Source: Christensenella sp.
GTDB taxonomy: Bacteria > Bacillota > Clostridia > Christensenellales > UBA3700
Assembly: GCA_022784465.1 (NCBI GenBank)
Contig: JALFUR010000006.1
Location: 30,921-94,920 of the forward strand
Direction of reading: 5' to 3'
Length of the DNA: 64,000 bases
The translations under genes and the position numbers were made by a program. Position 1 is the stretch's first letter. The number at the start of each line of letters is the position of its first letter. The notes beneath the pieces are model-generated. The model was not told where the DNA came from. It saw only the letters and a program-made list of their open reading frames with translations, and made no database searches. Positions 11,918 through 22,503 of the stretch are shown piece by piece.

Positions 11918-12996
11918 TATCTTACTCCTCCCATTCTTTGTATAAATTGATCAAACAAGAATCTTGTATCTAGTGGACCAGCACATGCTTCTGGATGGAA
12001 TTGAACAGAAAATGCATTAGTCTTTAAATAATTAACACCTTCCACTGTTCCATCGTTTGCGTTTATAAAACTAATTTGTGCAACATCACTTGCTAAAGAT
12101 TCTGGGTCAACTGCATATCCATGATTTTGTGTTGTTATATATACTCTAGATGTAGACAAATCTTTTACAGGTTGATTTGCTCCTCTATGACCATATTTCA
12201 ATTTATAAGTGTCTCCTCCATGAGCTAATGCTAACAATTGATTTCCTAAGCAAATACCAAATACGCTCAAGTTTGTATTTAATAGTTTTTTAATTTGTTC
12301 AATTTCATAAACGTTTTCTTTAGGATCTCCTGGGCCATTAGACAACATTACCCCATCTGGATTAACTTTCATAATATCTTCAAAGGAAGTATTATGAGGC
12401 ATTATATAAACTTGGCAATTTCTCTTTAAAAGTTCTTTTGCAATGTTTCCTTTAACACCATAGTCCATTAATACAACTTTTTTATCTACTTTTTCTGGAG
12501 TTAATATTTCAACTTCTTTGCACGAAGTTGCGGCAACTGCGCCTAAAACTTTATAATCACGAAGCTTTTGCATTTTTTCTTCGGTTATATCCTTAGTGAA
12601 AGAAACCATACCATTCATTACGCCGTGATCTCTAACAATTTTTGTTAATTTACGAACATCAATGCCTTGAATTCCTATTACATTGTTTTCTTTTAAGAAA
12701 GTATCTAAGTCGCCTTGGCTTCTGAAATTCGAAGGAAAATCACATACATCGCGAACGATATATGCTTTGTGGTAAACTTTTTTGCTTTCAAAATCTGATG
12801 GGATTACACCATAGTTGCCAATTAATGGGAATGTCTGAACTACAATTTGACCATAATAACTTGGATCTGTAAGGGTCTCTAAATAACCAGTCATTGCTGT
12901 GGTAAAAACAACTTCGCCAATTACTTCTCCCTCTACTCCAAAGCTTTGGCCTTCAAAGATTTCTCCGTTTTCAAGAATTAAATAAACTTTTTTCAT
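11917..12996 (-). CDS. carA: Carbamoyl-phosphate synthase small subunit
   Basis: MKKVYLILENGEIFEGQSFG start and class I GATase SVFGICLGNQLLALA; abuts carB. Confidence 0.97.
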   Translation of the reverse strand: MKKVYLILENGEIFEGQSFGVEGEVIGEVVFTTAMTGYLETLTDPSYYGQIVVQTFPLIGNYGVIPSDFESKKVYHKAYIVRDVCDFPSNFRSQGDLDTFLKENNVIGIQGIDVRKLTKIVRDHGVMNGMVSFTKDITEEKMQKLRDYKVLGAVAATSCKEVEILTPEKVDKKVVLMDYGVKGNIAKELLKRNCQVYIMPHNTSFEDIMKVNPDGVMLSNGPGDPKENVYEIEQIKKLLNTNLSVFGICLGNQLLALAHGGDTYKLKYGHRGANQPVKDLSTSRVYITTQNHGYAVDPESLASDVAQISFINANDGTVEGVNYLKTNAFSVQFHPEACAGPLDTRFLFDQFIQRMGGVR

Positions 12997-13014
12997 TTGG
13001 CCCTCTTGTTAAAA

Positions 13015-13581
13015 TTATTCATATATGTCTAAAACGGCCTTCGCGATTTCTTTTCTTGTTCGTCTTTGATTCATCGCAGTTTTTTCAATATGCTTATGCG
13101 CATCTTCCTCGCTCATATGTTCGTGAATAATAAGTGCACATTTTGCCCTATCTACTAGTTTTAGTTCCTCAATCTTGTCTTCTAACTTCCTGTTTTTCTT
13201 TAAAAGATTTTCAAATCTTTCGTTCATTGCTCTAAAAATTGATAGACTTTTCATTAACAATAATAGTGATACAGGTTTTGGTAAAACTAGAACTCCGTTA
13301 CTCTCCAACTTTGACTCGACAGCCTCACGAATATCCGATTTTACTAATAGTATCACATTAGTGATATTATTATCAAGCGCGAAAAGGGATAAATCACTGC
13401 CAAATTCGTCCTCAAGTGGAGCATTAATTATAACCATCGAAAAAGGTTGCGCGCCAAGCATTCTTCTCGCTTCACTTCCATTTGTAACTCTTTGGATGTT
13501 TAAAAATCCAGCAGACTTAATAACCTGCGTGATTTCTTGTGGAATCTCTCCTTTTGAAACGAAAAGTAACGTGTCTAGCAT
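13015..13581 (-). CDS. ANTAR-domain response regulator (putative RNA-binding antiterminator)
   Basis: C-terminal ANTAR signature LEDKIEELKLVDRAKCALIIHEHMSEEDAHKHIEKTAMNQRRTRKEIAKAVL; N-terminal receiver-like domain. Confidence 0.88.
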   Translation of the reverse strand: MLDTLLFVSKGEIPQEITQVIKSAGFLNIQRVTNGSEARRMLGAQPFSMVIINAPLEDEFGSDLSLFALDNNITNVILLVKSDIREAVESKLESNGVLVLPKPVSLLLLMKSLSIFRAMNERFENLLKKNRKLEDKIEELKLVDRAKCALIIHEHMSEEDAHKHIEKTAMNQRRTRKEIAKAVLDIYE

Positions 13582-13585
13582 TTAA

Positions 13586-14860
13586 TTAAACTCTACCAAA
13601 ATATCTTTCTGTTAAATATTTGTGCTTGTCTCCAGATGACTCAACATCTTCAATTTCTTTCTTCTTATATGCAATTATTTGTTTAAACAACGAATCAGGA
13701 AGTACACTCTTAACAAATTCGCTGTTTTCTGCCAATTCTATTGCTTCATGTAAATCTTGAGGTAAAGATAAAGCTCCATCACTTTCATCTAATTTATGTT
13801 CGATTTTGTTTTCTAAAACCATATTTTGTTTTAGACCCTCAAGACCTGCCATCAAAAGTAATGCGTATACAATGTAAGGATTACATGATGGATCTGCAGA
13901 ATTAATTGTTGCTTTGTATTTTCCAATTTTTATAACTTGGTTAAATCTTTGAGATGCCCAAGCTACATATTTTGGAGAACTTTCTGATTGGAATCTTTCA
14001 TAAGAATTTGGCATTGGATTCATAAACAATGCAATTTCTCTCAATCTATTCAATATTCCAGCTAAGAAGGATTTTACTTCTACACTATCTATATCGCAAA
14101 TTTCTAATCCCTTTAGTAAAGATATATTTATCTTTAAACCGCTTCCTTCTTTGTCTTTTAATGGCTTAGGTAAAAATGATGCATATAAGCCATTAGATGC
14201 AGAAATTGACTTAACTGTTGTCTTAAATGTCATTACGTCATCTGCAGCTTTTAGCGCATCATTATAATTAAATCTAATTTCGTTTTGTCCTGGACCTTTT
14301 TCGTGATGTGATGAGGTAGGTTTTAGTCCTAATCTTTCAAGAGTAAAACAGATCTCTCTTCTAACATTTTCACCTTTATCTAATGGAGCTACATCTAAAT
14401 AGCCTGCTCTATCAAAAGGAATATTAGTTGGTTGACCTTTTTCGTCTAATTCAAATAAATAAAATTCGCAATCTGAGCCAATTGTACACTTATATCCTAA
14501 TTTCTTTAATTCCTTTTCTGCTTGTTGAAGCAAACTTCTTGAATCGCATTCAGCAACTGTACCATCAGGGTATTTTAAATTGGAATATAATCTTATAACA
14601 GAACCATGTTGTGGTCTCCATGGTAGTACTTGTATTGTTGATGGATCTGGGAATAATCTTATATCTCCTTTGTCATAAGAAGCAATTCCATCAAAAGCTT
14701 CAGCATCAATGGATATGCCCTTTTCAAAAACATCTTCGATTTCAGAAGCAAGAACAGAAATATTCTTTAAATTTCCCAAAATATCGCAGAATGTTAATTT
14801 GACAAACTTAACATCATTCTCCTGAATAAAATCCATAACTTCTCTAATTGTTTGATTCAT
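13586..14860 (-). CDS. glnA: Glutamine synthetase type I (short, GSI-alpha-like)
   Basis: VKLTFCDILGNLKNISV, SSHHEKGPGQNEIRF and NPYIVYALLLMAG motifs. Confidence 0.95.
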   Translation of the reverse strand: MNQTIREVMDFIQENDVKFVKLTFCDILGNLKNISVLASEIEDVFEKGISIDAEAFDGIASYDKGDIRLFPDPSTIQVLPWRPQHGSVIRLYSNLKYPDGTVAECDSRSLLQQAEKELKKLGYKCTIGSDCEFYLFELDEKGQPTNIPFDRAGYLDVAPLDKGENVRREICFTLERLGLKPTSSHHEKGPGQNEIRFNYNDALKAADDVMTFKTTVKSISASNGLYASFLPKPLKDKEGSGLKINISLLKGLEICDIDSVEVKSFLAGILNRLREIALFMNPMPNSYERFQSESSPKYVAWASQRFNQVIKIGKYKATINSADPSCNPYIVYALLLMAGLEGLKQNMVLENKIEHKLDESDGALSLPQDLHEAIELAENSEFVKSVLPDSLFKQIIAYKKKEIEDVESSGDKHKYLTERYFGRV

Positions 14861-14902
14861 TTTTCTACCTCATTTTACATATAAACGTACTTAGATTTAT
14901 TT

Positions 14903-15625
14903 TTAATTACTTACATATAATTGTTTATACGGATTTTTACTATTAGCTTCAAGAACATAAAAGCTCTTTTTCATAATATCCGATTTTTTTGCTCCAAAAT
15001 AATCACAATATTCTGAAACATATTTTTCAATTTCTACTATATCTTTTTCATTTGCCTTATGGCAAACGATTTGACTTGGAAGTTCCGGAACAGTATCACA
15101 TCTTAATATAATTTTTCCACCATGCATTCCATTTCCAGTAAAATAACCGACTATTTTATCGTTTTCAACACCAATGCCTAGAACTATTATAACACCACCA
15201 GCTTGATATTCGCCCAAGAAACTTCCCGCTTTTCCGCCTATTACTAAAATAGGATATTTTTCCTTATAAGCTTTCATGTGAATTCCTGCTCTATATCCAG
15301 CATTTCCTTCAATGAAAATCTTTCCGCCTCTCATAGCATATCCAGTAGCATCACCTGAATTTCCTCTGATTATTATTACTCCATCATTCATTGTATCGCC
15401 AACAGCATCTTGCGCAGAACCCATAACCTCGATTCTGCAACCATTTAAATACGAGCCAAGAGCGTTTCCAGGAGTTCCTTCAATAACAACATTCTTGCCA
15501 CCAACACCAGAACATATGTATCTATGTCCCATACAATTAATAATTTTTATGTTCTTTTCTTCAGATTCTCTTACTTCTTTACAAATTTCCTGAAAATCCT
15601 TTCCGTTGCAATCAATAATTTTCAT
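14903..15625 (-). CDS. Stand-alone glutamate synthase alpha-subunit C-terminal domain (GXGXG beta-helix)
   Basis: Repeated G-x-x-G-x-x-x-G blocks: GAKNVVIEGTPGNALGSYLNGCRIEVMGSAQDAVGDTMNDGVIIIRGNSGDATGYAMRGG type. Confidence 0.88.
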   Translation of the reverse strand: MKIIDCNGKDFQEICKEVRESEEKNIKIINCMGHRYICSGVGGKNVVIEGTPGNALGSYLNGCRIEVMGSAQDAVGDTMNDGVIIIRGNSGDATGYAMRGGKIFIEGNAGYRAGIHMKAYKEKYPILVIGGKAGSFLGEYQAGGVIIVLGIGVENDKIVGYFTGNGMHGGKIILRCDTVPELPSQIVCHKANEKDIVEIEKYVSEYCDYFGAKKSDIMKKSFYVLEANSKNPYKQLYVSN

Positions 15626-16884
15626 TAATGCGACCTCCCAAGAATGTATTCTCTCTTTTCCTTTTTAAATGCCATCAATTGAGGAGCAACTCTAATCAAT
15701 GAATAATCAAGTTCTTTTAAATCTGTCTTGCTCCTAACTAGCGATGTATATATACCAGCTCTTGATATATCTCCAATCATAATGAAACCTTTAAGAACAT
15801 TATCTTTTGTAAATAATACCTTATAATTTTTTCCATCATCGCACACAACGTCTTTATCTCCAATATAACTACCAGCGGTAACTACATGTAGATTAAAAAA
15901 TCCAATTGAGTTCATAGGTAGCCCCTGATCAAAACTGCTTTCTACCCCTGCCATTGTTCTACCTGCTGCGCGACCTAAAAAATATGCATTTGGTAGTATT
16001 GCAACAATTCTATCTGTATCGCAAGAGATATCATGACAAACACAATTATCTCCGCCAGCATAAATGTCTTTTATAGACGTTCTAGAGCAATTATCTATAA
16101 CTATACCTTTTTCAACTTTTCCTCCGATATCGCTTAGAAGCTGAACGTTTGGTCTAACTCCTACCGCCGTTACAAGAATGTCAAAATCAACCTTCTTTTC
16201 AGATTTTAATATCGCAGTATTTTTGTCAAACTTTGCAACGCTGTCAGATAAAATAAATTCAACGCCCAAAGATTCTAGATAAGTTTTTATATACTCGCTA
16301 CCTCTTGAATCTAATATGCTTGGCAACACTCTATCTGCTAAATCTACAACAGTAATTTTGTCTACTCTATCTTTAATACCCTCTACACATTTTAATCCTA
16401 TCAAACCGGCACCAACTACTAGCACCTTTGAATCTTTAGTTAACACTTTCTCTAGCGAAAGAGCATCATCAAGCGTCATAAAAGAAAATCTATTTTTAAC
16501 ATTTTCAATGCCTTCCATTTTTGGTAAAAAAGGAACAGAACCAGTTGCTAACATTAATTTTTCATAAGGAATAATTTGATTATTACTCAATACAACTTCC
16601 TTTTTTTCTTTATTTATTGCAGTTGCTCTTACTCCTAATATCGTTTCAACTTTATTGTTTATATAATAGTCTTTATCTCTATAATCAATCTTGTCTAATG
16701 AAGTCTTTCCCATTAATAAATAAGAAATTAATGGACGTCCATAGACAAAATGATTTTCCTCCCCAATTACAGTAATTGAGCCTTCTTTGTCTATTTCTCT
16801 TATACCCTCAATACAACCACATGCAGCAATTGAATTTCCAATAATAACATACTTTGCCATATCTTTATCTCTCCTCATATACAA
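15625..16884 (-). CDS. NAD(P)/FAD-dependent pyridine nucleotide-disulfide oxidoreductase (glutamate synthase electron-input subunit)
   Basis: KYVIIGNSIAACGCIEGI, KVLVVGAGLIGLKCVEGI, DIYAGGDNCVC; in operon with gltS pieces. Confidence 0.85.
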   Translation of the reverse strand: MYMRRDKDMAKYVIIGNSIAACGCIEGIREIDKEGSITVIGEENHFVYGRPLISYLLMGKTSLDKIDYRDKDYYINNKVETILGVRATAINKEKKEVVLSNNQIIPYEKLMLATGSVPFLPKMEGIENVKNRFSFMTLDDALSLEKVLTKDSKVLVVGAGLIGLKCVEGIKDRVDKITVVDLADRVLPSILDSRGSEYIKTYLESLGVEFILSDSVAKFDKNTAILKSEKKVDFDILVTAVGVRPNVQLLSDIGGKVEKGIVIDNCSRTSIKDIYAGGDNCVCHDISCDTDRIVAILPNAYFLGRAAGRTMAGVESSFDQGLPMNSIGFFNLHVVTAGSYIGDKDVVCDDGKNYKVLFTKDNVLKGFIMIGDISRAGIYTSLVRSKTDLKELDYSLIRVAPQLMAFKKEKREYILGRSH

Positions 16885-17294
16885 TTGCTCTATTTGGGCA
16901 ACCCTTTACACAAGCTGGTTCACCGCAAGCATTTTTGGTGCATAGTTCACACTTTTGCATTGGGCCCTCATCGCTTGGCATTATAGCTCCAGCAGGGCAT
17001 GCCATTACACAACTAAAACAACCAACACATTTTTCTTTATCTATGCAAATTAGTCCATCTTTAATACTAAGCGCTCCTGCAATACATGAACGAACACATA
17101 CTGGGTCTTCGCACTGTCTACATTGAACAGCAAAAGACACTCCGTTTAAAGTTTCAACTCTAACTCTAGGATTTATCTTTACCCCTTTTAAAGCTTTAAC
17201 CATATCTTCTTTACCTGAATTTGCAAATGCACAATTGTATTCACAAAGTCTACATCCTAAACACCATTTTTCATTTACATAAATTCTTTTCATA

Positions 17295-17308
<14 letters not shown>
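16865..17308 (-). CDS. 4Fe-4S ferredoxin-type electron transfer subunit
   Basis: Multiple CxxCxxCxxxC clusters (CLGCRLCEYNC, CRQCEDPVCVRSC, CVGCFSCVMACP, CELCTKNACGEPACVKGCP). Confidence 0.88.
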
Positions 17309-18800
<1,492 letters not shown>

Positions 18801-18801
18801 A

Positions 18802-19896
18802 TTAACGATCCTCCTTTTTGTTCAAATTAACAATTACTGGTTCTCCACCTCTTGGAGCCCAAATATTTTTAATATTTGGCTCTAGCACTCTTATAGCACA
18901 TTCTTCTGATGCAATATATGTCGTATTTCCCTTTTCGCCTACAACCATACTTCTTAATTTCAATCTGTCGTTTAGTGCCATAAGTCCGCCGTTATATCCT
19001 ACAATAATAGAAAATGGACCAGTGATTAACAAGCTTGAAAACATGTTTCTTAAGTATTCAAACTTTTCTCTTTCCTTTTCTGGCTTTGATGCAATTGTAG
19101 ACCAGAATGGTGCAGCAATAACTGATGCCATTTCTTCCATAGACAATTTTTGACGTCTAACTAAATAATCTACAATGTAGGCAATAACTTCTGTATCTGT
19201 CATTAAAGTGCATTTATAGCCAAACATTTCAATAAATCTTCTGTTTGCATCATAAGAAGATATTTCTCCATTATGAACAACTGAGTAGTCTAATATGCCG
19301 AATGGATGAGCGCCTCCCCACCAACCAGGAGTGTTTGTTGGATATCTTCCATGCGCAGTCCAGCAATATCCTTCATATTCGTCTAAGCGATAATACTCGC
19401 CAACGTCTTCTGGGAAACCAACAGCTTTAAAAATGCCCATATTCTTTCCGCTAGAAAAAACATATGCGCCTTTTATTTGTGTATTAATTTTCATAACGCT
19501 TCTAGCAACGAATTCCTTTTCTTCTAAATTAGTTTCAAGCAATCTAGCGTCCAAAGGATTAACGAAATATCTATAAATTAGAGGCTCATCTGTAATCCCT
19601 TTAGTTTTTCTTGTTGGAATCATAGACATATTTATAATTGCATAGTTTTGATATAAATATTGTTCACATTCTTGTCTAGATATATTTGAATCAAAGAAAA
19701 TGTGAAATGCATATAAATCTTTGTATTGGGGATATATTCCATATCCTGCAAAACCACCGCCAAGACCATTGGATCTATCGTGCATAGTAGCAATAGATTT
19801 TATAATTGCTGAACCATTAATAGCTTCTCCATCTTTATTAATGATTCCACAAATTGCACAACCTGATGGTATTCTTACTTCTCCTTCTTTTAACAT
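18802..19896 (-). CDS. Glutamate synthase amidotransferase (class II GATase) domain protein
   Basis: Start re-assigned from 19977 to Met at 19896 (SD AAAGGAG): MLKEGEVRIPSGCAICGIINKDG...; HGRYPTNTPGWWGGAHPFGILDYSVVHNGEI. The ORF-track N-terminal 27 aa overlap the promoter -10 and the attenuator hairpin. Confidence 0.88.
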   Translation of the reverse strand: MLKEGEVRIPSGCAICGIINKDGEAINGSAIIKSIATMHDRSNGLGGGFAGYGIYPQYKDLYAFHIFFDSNISRQECEQYLYQNYAIINMSMIPTRKTKGITDEPLIYRYFVNPLDARLLETNLEEKEFVARSVMKINTQIKGAYVFSSGKNMGIFKAVGFPEDVGEYYRLDEYEGYCWTAHGRYPTNTPGWWGGAHPFGILDYSVVHNGEISSYDANRRFIEMFGYKCTLMTDTEVIAYIVDYLVRRQKLSMEEMASVIAAPFWSTIASKPEKEREKFEYLRNMFSSLLITGPFSIIVGYNGGLMALNDRLKLRSMVVGEKGNTTYIASEECAIRVLEPNIKNIWAPRGGEPVIVNLNKKEDR

Positions 19897-19917
19897 ACCA
19901 TTTACTCCTTTAAACAA

Positions 19918-19975
19918 CAAAAAAAGGAAAAGGTGCCAAATCGCACATACGACTTGAACACCTTTGTCCTTTTGC
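19918..19975 (-). terminator. Promoter-proximal intrinsic terminator/attenuator in the gltS operon leader
   Basis: Minus strand AAAGGTG-TTC-AAGTCG-TATGTG-CGATTT-GG-CACCTTTTCCTTTTTTTG; 5' edge lies about one transcript start from the -10. Confidence 0.75.
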
Positions 19976-19978
19976 ATT

Positions 19979-20008
19979 AGTGTAATTTAAATCCTTTTGT
20001 CATGTCAA
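19979..20008 (-). promoter_or_regulatory. Putative gltS operon promoter
   Basis: Minus strand TTGACA (20008-20003), 18 bp, TACACT (19984-19979). Confidence 0.55.
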
Positions 20009-20187
20009 TATTTTTTTACAAAAATTATTTGAAAAAATCCTACTTTTGCAAATTAATATTGATTAAATTCTTAAGTCTTTTTTATATAATTTTTATTAAA
20101 AAAATTTTATCTATATAGAGCTTTAAAAAGATTTTTTTAGCTCATTTTTCCAAGAAAAATTTTTTTTGAAAAACTTGTATTTTAATA

Positions 20188-20216
20188 TTGACAACAAAAA
20201 AATATGTTCGTATAAT
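20188..20216 (+). promoter_or_regulatory. Perfect-consensus promoter for the type III glutamine synthetase
   Basis: TTGACA (20188-20193), 17 bp, TATAAT (20211-20216). Confidence 0.85.
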
Positions 20217-20242
20217 GATGCCATAAATTATAAATGAATTGC

Positions 20243-20279
20243 AAAGGCGCGTTTAGTGTTGATCTAAATGGCGCCTTTT
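20243..20279 (+). terminator. Promoter-proximal intrinsic terminator/attenuator upstream of GSIII
   Basis: AAAGGCGC-G-TTTAG-TGTTGAT-CTAAA-TG-GCGCCTTTTT, starting about 20 nt after the predicted transcription start. Confidence 0.78.
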
Positions 20280-20320
20280 TCATTTGTTGAAGAATAAACA
20301 AAGAAAGGAGAATATATTAA

Positions 20321-22408
20321 ATGAGTACATCAGAAATTTTTGGTAGCAACGTTTTTAACGATGCGGTTATGCAAGAAAAGTTGCCAAAAGCAACATATAA
20401 AGAATTAAAACAATGTATAGCAAATAATAAGTCTATACCTTTAGATCTTGCTCAAGTTGTTGCCAATGCAATGAAGGACTGGGCAATTGAAAAAGGTTGC
20501 ACACACTACACTCACTGGTTCCAACCAATGACAGGTATTACTGCAGAGAAACATGATGCATTTATTCAGCCTTCAAGTGATGGAAAAGTAATTATGGAAT
20601 TTTCCGGTAAAGAATTAGTTAAAGGTGAGCCTGATGCTTCTTCTTTCCCTTCTGGCGGAATTCGTGCTACTTTCGAAGCAAGAGGTTATACAGCATGGGA
20701 CCCTACAGCTTTTGCATTTGTAAAAGATTCATCTTTATACATTCCTACAGTATTTTGTTCATATACTGGAGAAGTTTTAGATAAGAAGACTCCACTTTTA
20801 AAATCTATGCAAGCTGTTTCTACGCAAGCATGTAGAATACTAAAATTATTTGGAAAAGATGTAGATAAAGTTACATCAGAAGTAGGACCTGAACAAGAAT
20901 ATTTCTTAGTAGATAAATCAGTATATGAAAAAAGACCAGATTTAGTTTTCACTGGAAGAACACTATTTGGTGCTCCAGCTCCAAAAGGACAAGAACTTGA
21001 AGATCACTATTTTGGTGCAATTAAGGAAAGAGTTGCTTCATACATGAAAGAACTTGATGAAGAACTATGGAAACTTGGAATTTATGCTAAGACAAAACAC
21101 AACGAAGTTGCTCCAGCTCAACATGAGCTTGCTCCAATTTATGGAGATTCAAACACAGCAACAGATCATAACCAATTAACAATGGAGATTATGAAAAAAG
21201 TTGCTTCAAGACATGATATGGTTTGTCTATTACATGAAAAACCATTTAAAGGAGTAAATGGATCTGGTAAACATAACAACTGGTCTATGTCAACATCATC
21301 AGGTGAAGGATTATTTAAACCAGGCGACACACCAGAAGAAAACTTACAATTCTTATTATTCTTAGCTGCAACAATTAAAGGTGTAGATGAATATCAAGAT
21401 TTATTGAGAGTATCTGTAGCAACAGCAGGCAATGATCATAGATTAGGCGCAAACGAAGCCCCTCCTGCTATTGTATCTATGTTCTTAGGTGATGAATTAG
21501 CTGGTATTGTTGATGCTATTGCTGAAGGTAGAAGTTATTCAAAACGTGCAAAATGCGCTTTTGAATTAGGCGTAGATGTACTTCCTACATTCATTAAGGA
21601 TACAACAGATAGAAATAGAACATCTCCATTTGCTTTTACTGGAAACAAATTTGAATTCAGAATGCTAGGTTCTTCCCTATCTATTGCTGGTCCAAACATT
21701 ATTCTAAATACAATGATGGCAGAAGAATTAGAAGAATTTGCTGATATACTTGAAAAAGCAAGTGACTTTACAAGTGCTGTTAAAGATTTAATCAAGAAGA
21801 CTATTATTGAACATAGAAGAATAATCTTCAATGGAAACGGTTATTCTGATGAATGGGTTAAAGAAGCTGAAAAACGTGGCTTACTAAACATTAAGTCTAC
21901 TCCTGAAGCAATTCCTCTATTTAAGGCAGAGAAGAATATTAAACTATTTGAAAAACATGGTGTATTTACTCCAGCTGAAGTCATTTCAAGAACAGAGATT
22001 CTTTTAGAGAACTATTCAAAGATTATTGATATTGAAGCAAATACAATGATTGAAATGACAAAGAAAGAAGTATTACCTGCTGAACTTGAATACATAAAAG
22101 AATTAGCTAAGACAATTTCTAAAGCAACAAGCATTTGTGATTGCATTGATATGTCTAGTGAAAAAGAACAATTAAAAACTGTAACTGATTTATATAACAA
22201 GGCCTATAAAGCAGTAAATGAATTAATTGCAGCTGTTGATGAAGCACAAGGCATTAGCGATGGCGAAGCTCAAGCACTAGCATTTAGAAAGAGTGTATTT
22301 GAGAAGATGGAAGAATTAAGAACTTATGTTGACGCAATGGAAGTTAATACTGCAAAGAAGTATTGGCCATATCCAAGTTATGGTGACATGTTGTTCTCTG
22401 TTAAATAA
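20321..22408 (+). CDS. glnN: Glutamine synthetase type III
   Basis: 695 aa; THWFQPMTGITAEKHDAFI, EVGPEQEYFLVD, KHNEVAPAQHELAPIY; SD AAAGGAG. Confidence 0.95.
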   Translation: MSTSEIFGSNVFNDAVMQEKLPKATYKELKQCIANNKSIPLDLAQVVANAMKDWAIEKGCTHYTHWFQPMTGITAEKHDAFIQPSSDGKVIMEFSGKELVKGEPDASSFPSGGIRATFEARGYTAWDPTAFAFVKDSSLYIPTVFCSYTGEVLDKKTPLLKSMQAVSTQACRILKLFGKDVDKVTSEVGPEQEYFLVDKSVYEKRPDLVFTGRTLFGAPAPKGQELEDHYFGAIKERVASYMKELDEELWKLGIYAKTKHNEVAPAQHELAPIYGDSNTATDHNQLTMEIMKKVASRHDMVCLLHEKPFKGVNGSGKHNNWSMSTSSGEGLFKPGDTPEENLQFLLFLAATIKGVDEYQDLLRVSVATAGNDHRLGANEAPPAIVSMFLGDELAGIVDAIAEGRSYSKRAKCAFELGVDVLPTFIKDTTDRNRTSPFAFTGNKFEFRMLGSSLSIAGPNIILNTMMAEELEEFADILEKASDFTSAVKDLIKKTIIEHRRIIFNGNGYSDEWVKEAEKRGLLNIKSTPEAIPLFKAEKNIKLFEKHGVFTPAEVISRTEILLENYSKIIDIEANTMIEMTKKEVLPAELEYIKELAKTISKATSICDCIDMSSEKEQLKTVTDLYNKAYKAVNELIAAVDEAQGISDGEAQALAFRKSVFEKMEELRTYVDAMEVNTAKKYWPYPSYGDMLFSVK

Positions 22409-22437
22409 AACATTATTACTTATCATATTATAAACAC

Positions 22438-22476
22438 AAAGATGTGCTCTTACCTTTAGGGCACATCTTTCTTTTT
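22438..22476 (+). terminator. Intercistronic intrinsic terminator/attenuator between glnN and amt-PII
   Basis: AAAGATGTGC-TCTTACCTTTAGG-GCACATCTTTCTTTTT. Confidence 0.75.
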
Positions 22477-22503
22477 CGAATTAAAATTTTGGAGGATAAA
22501 TAT

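Noticed and set aside
13015-13581. 136-aa + strand ORF (13175-13585) as a real gene
   Set aside because: Antisense to the ANTAR gene with no supporting features.
19918-20279. Exact match to the published ANTAR two-hexaloop substrate in the gltS/glnN leaders
   Set aside because: Only the gltS hairpin has a hexaloop and its first base is U rather than the A1 expected; the glnN apical loop is 7 nt. The ANTAR link is kept as a hypothesis only.
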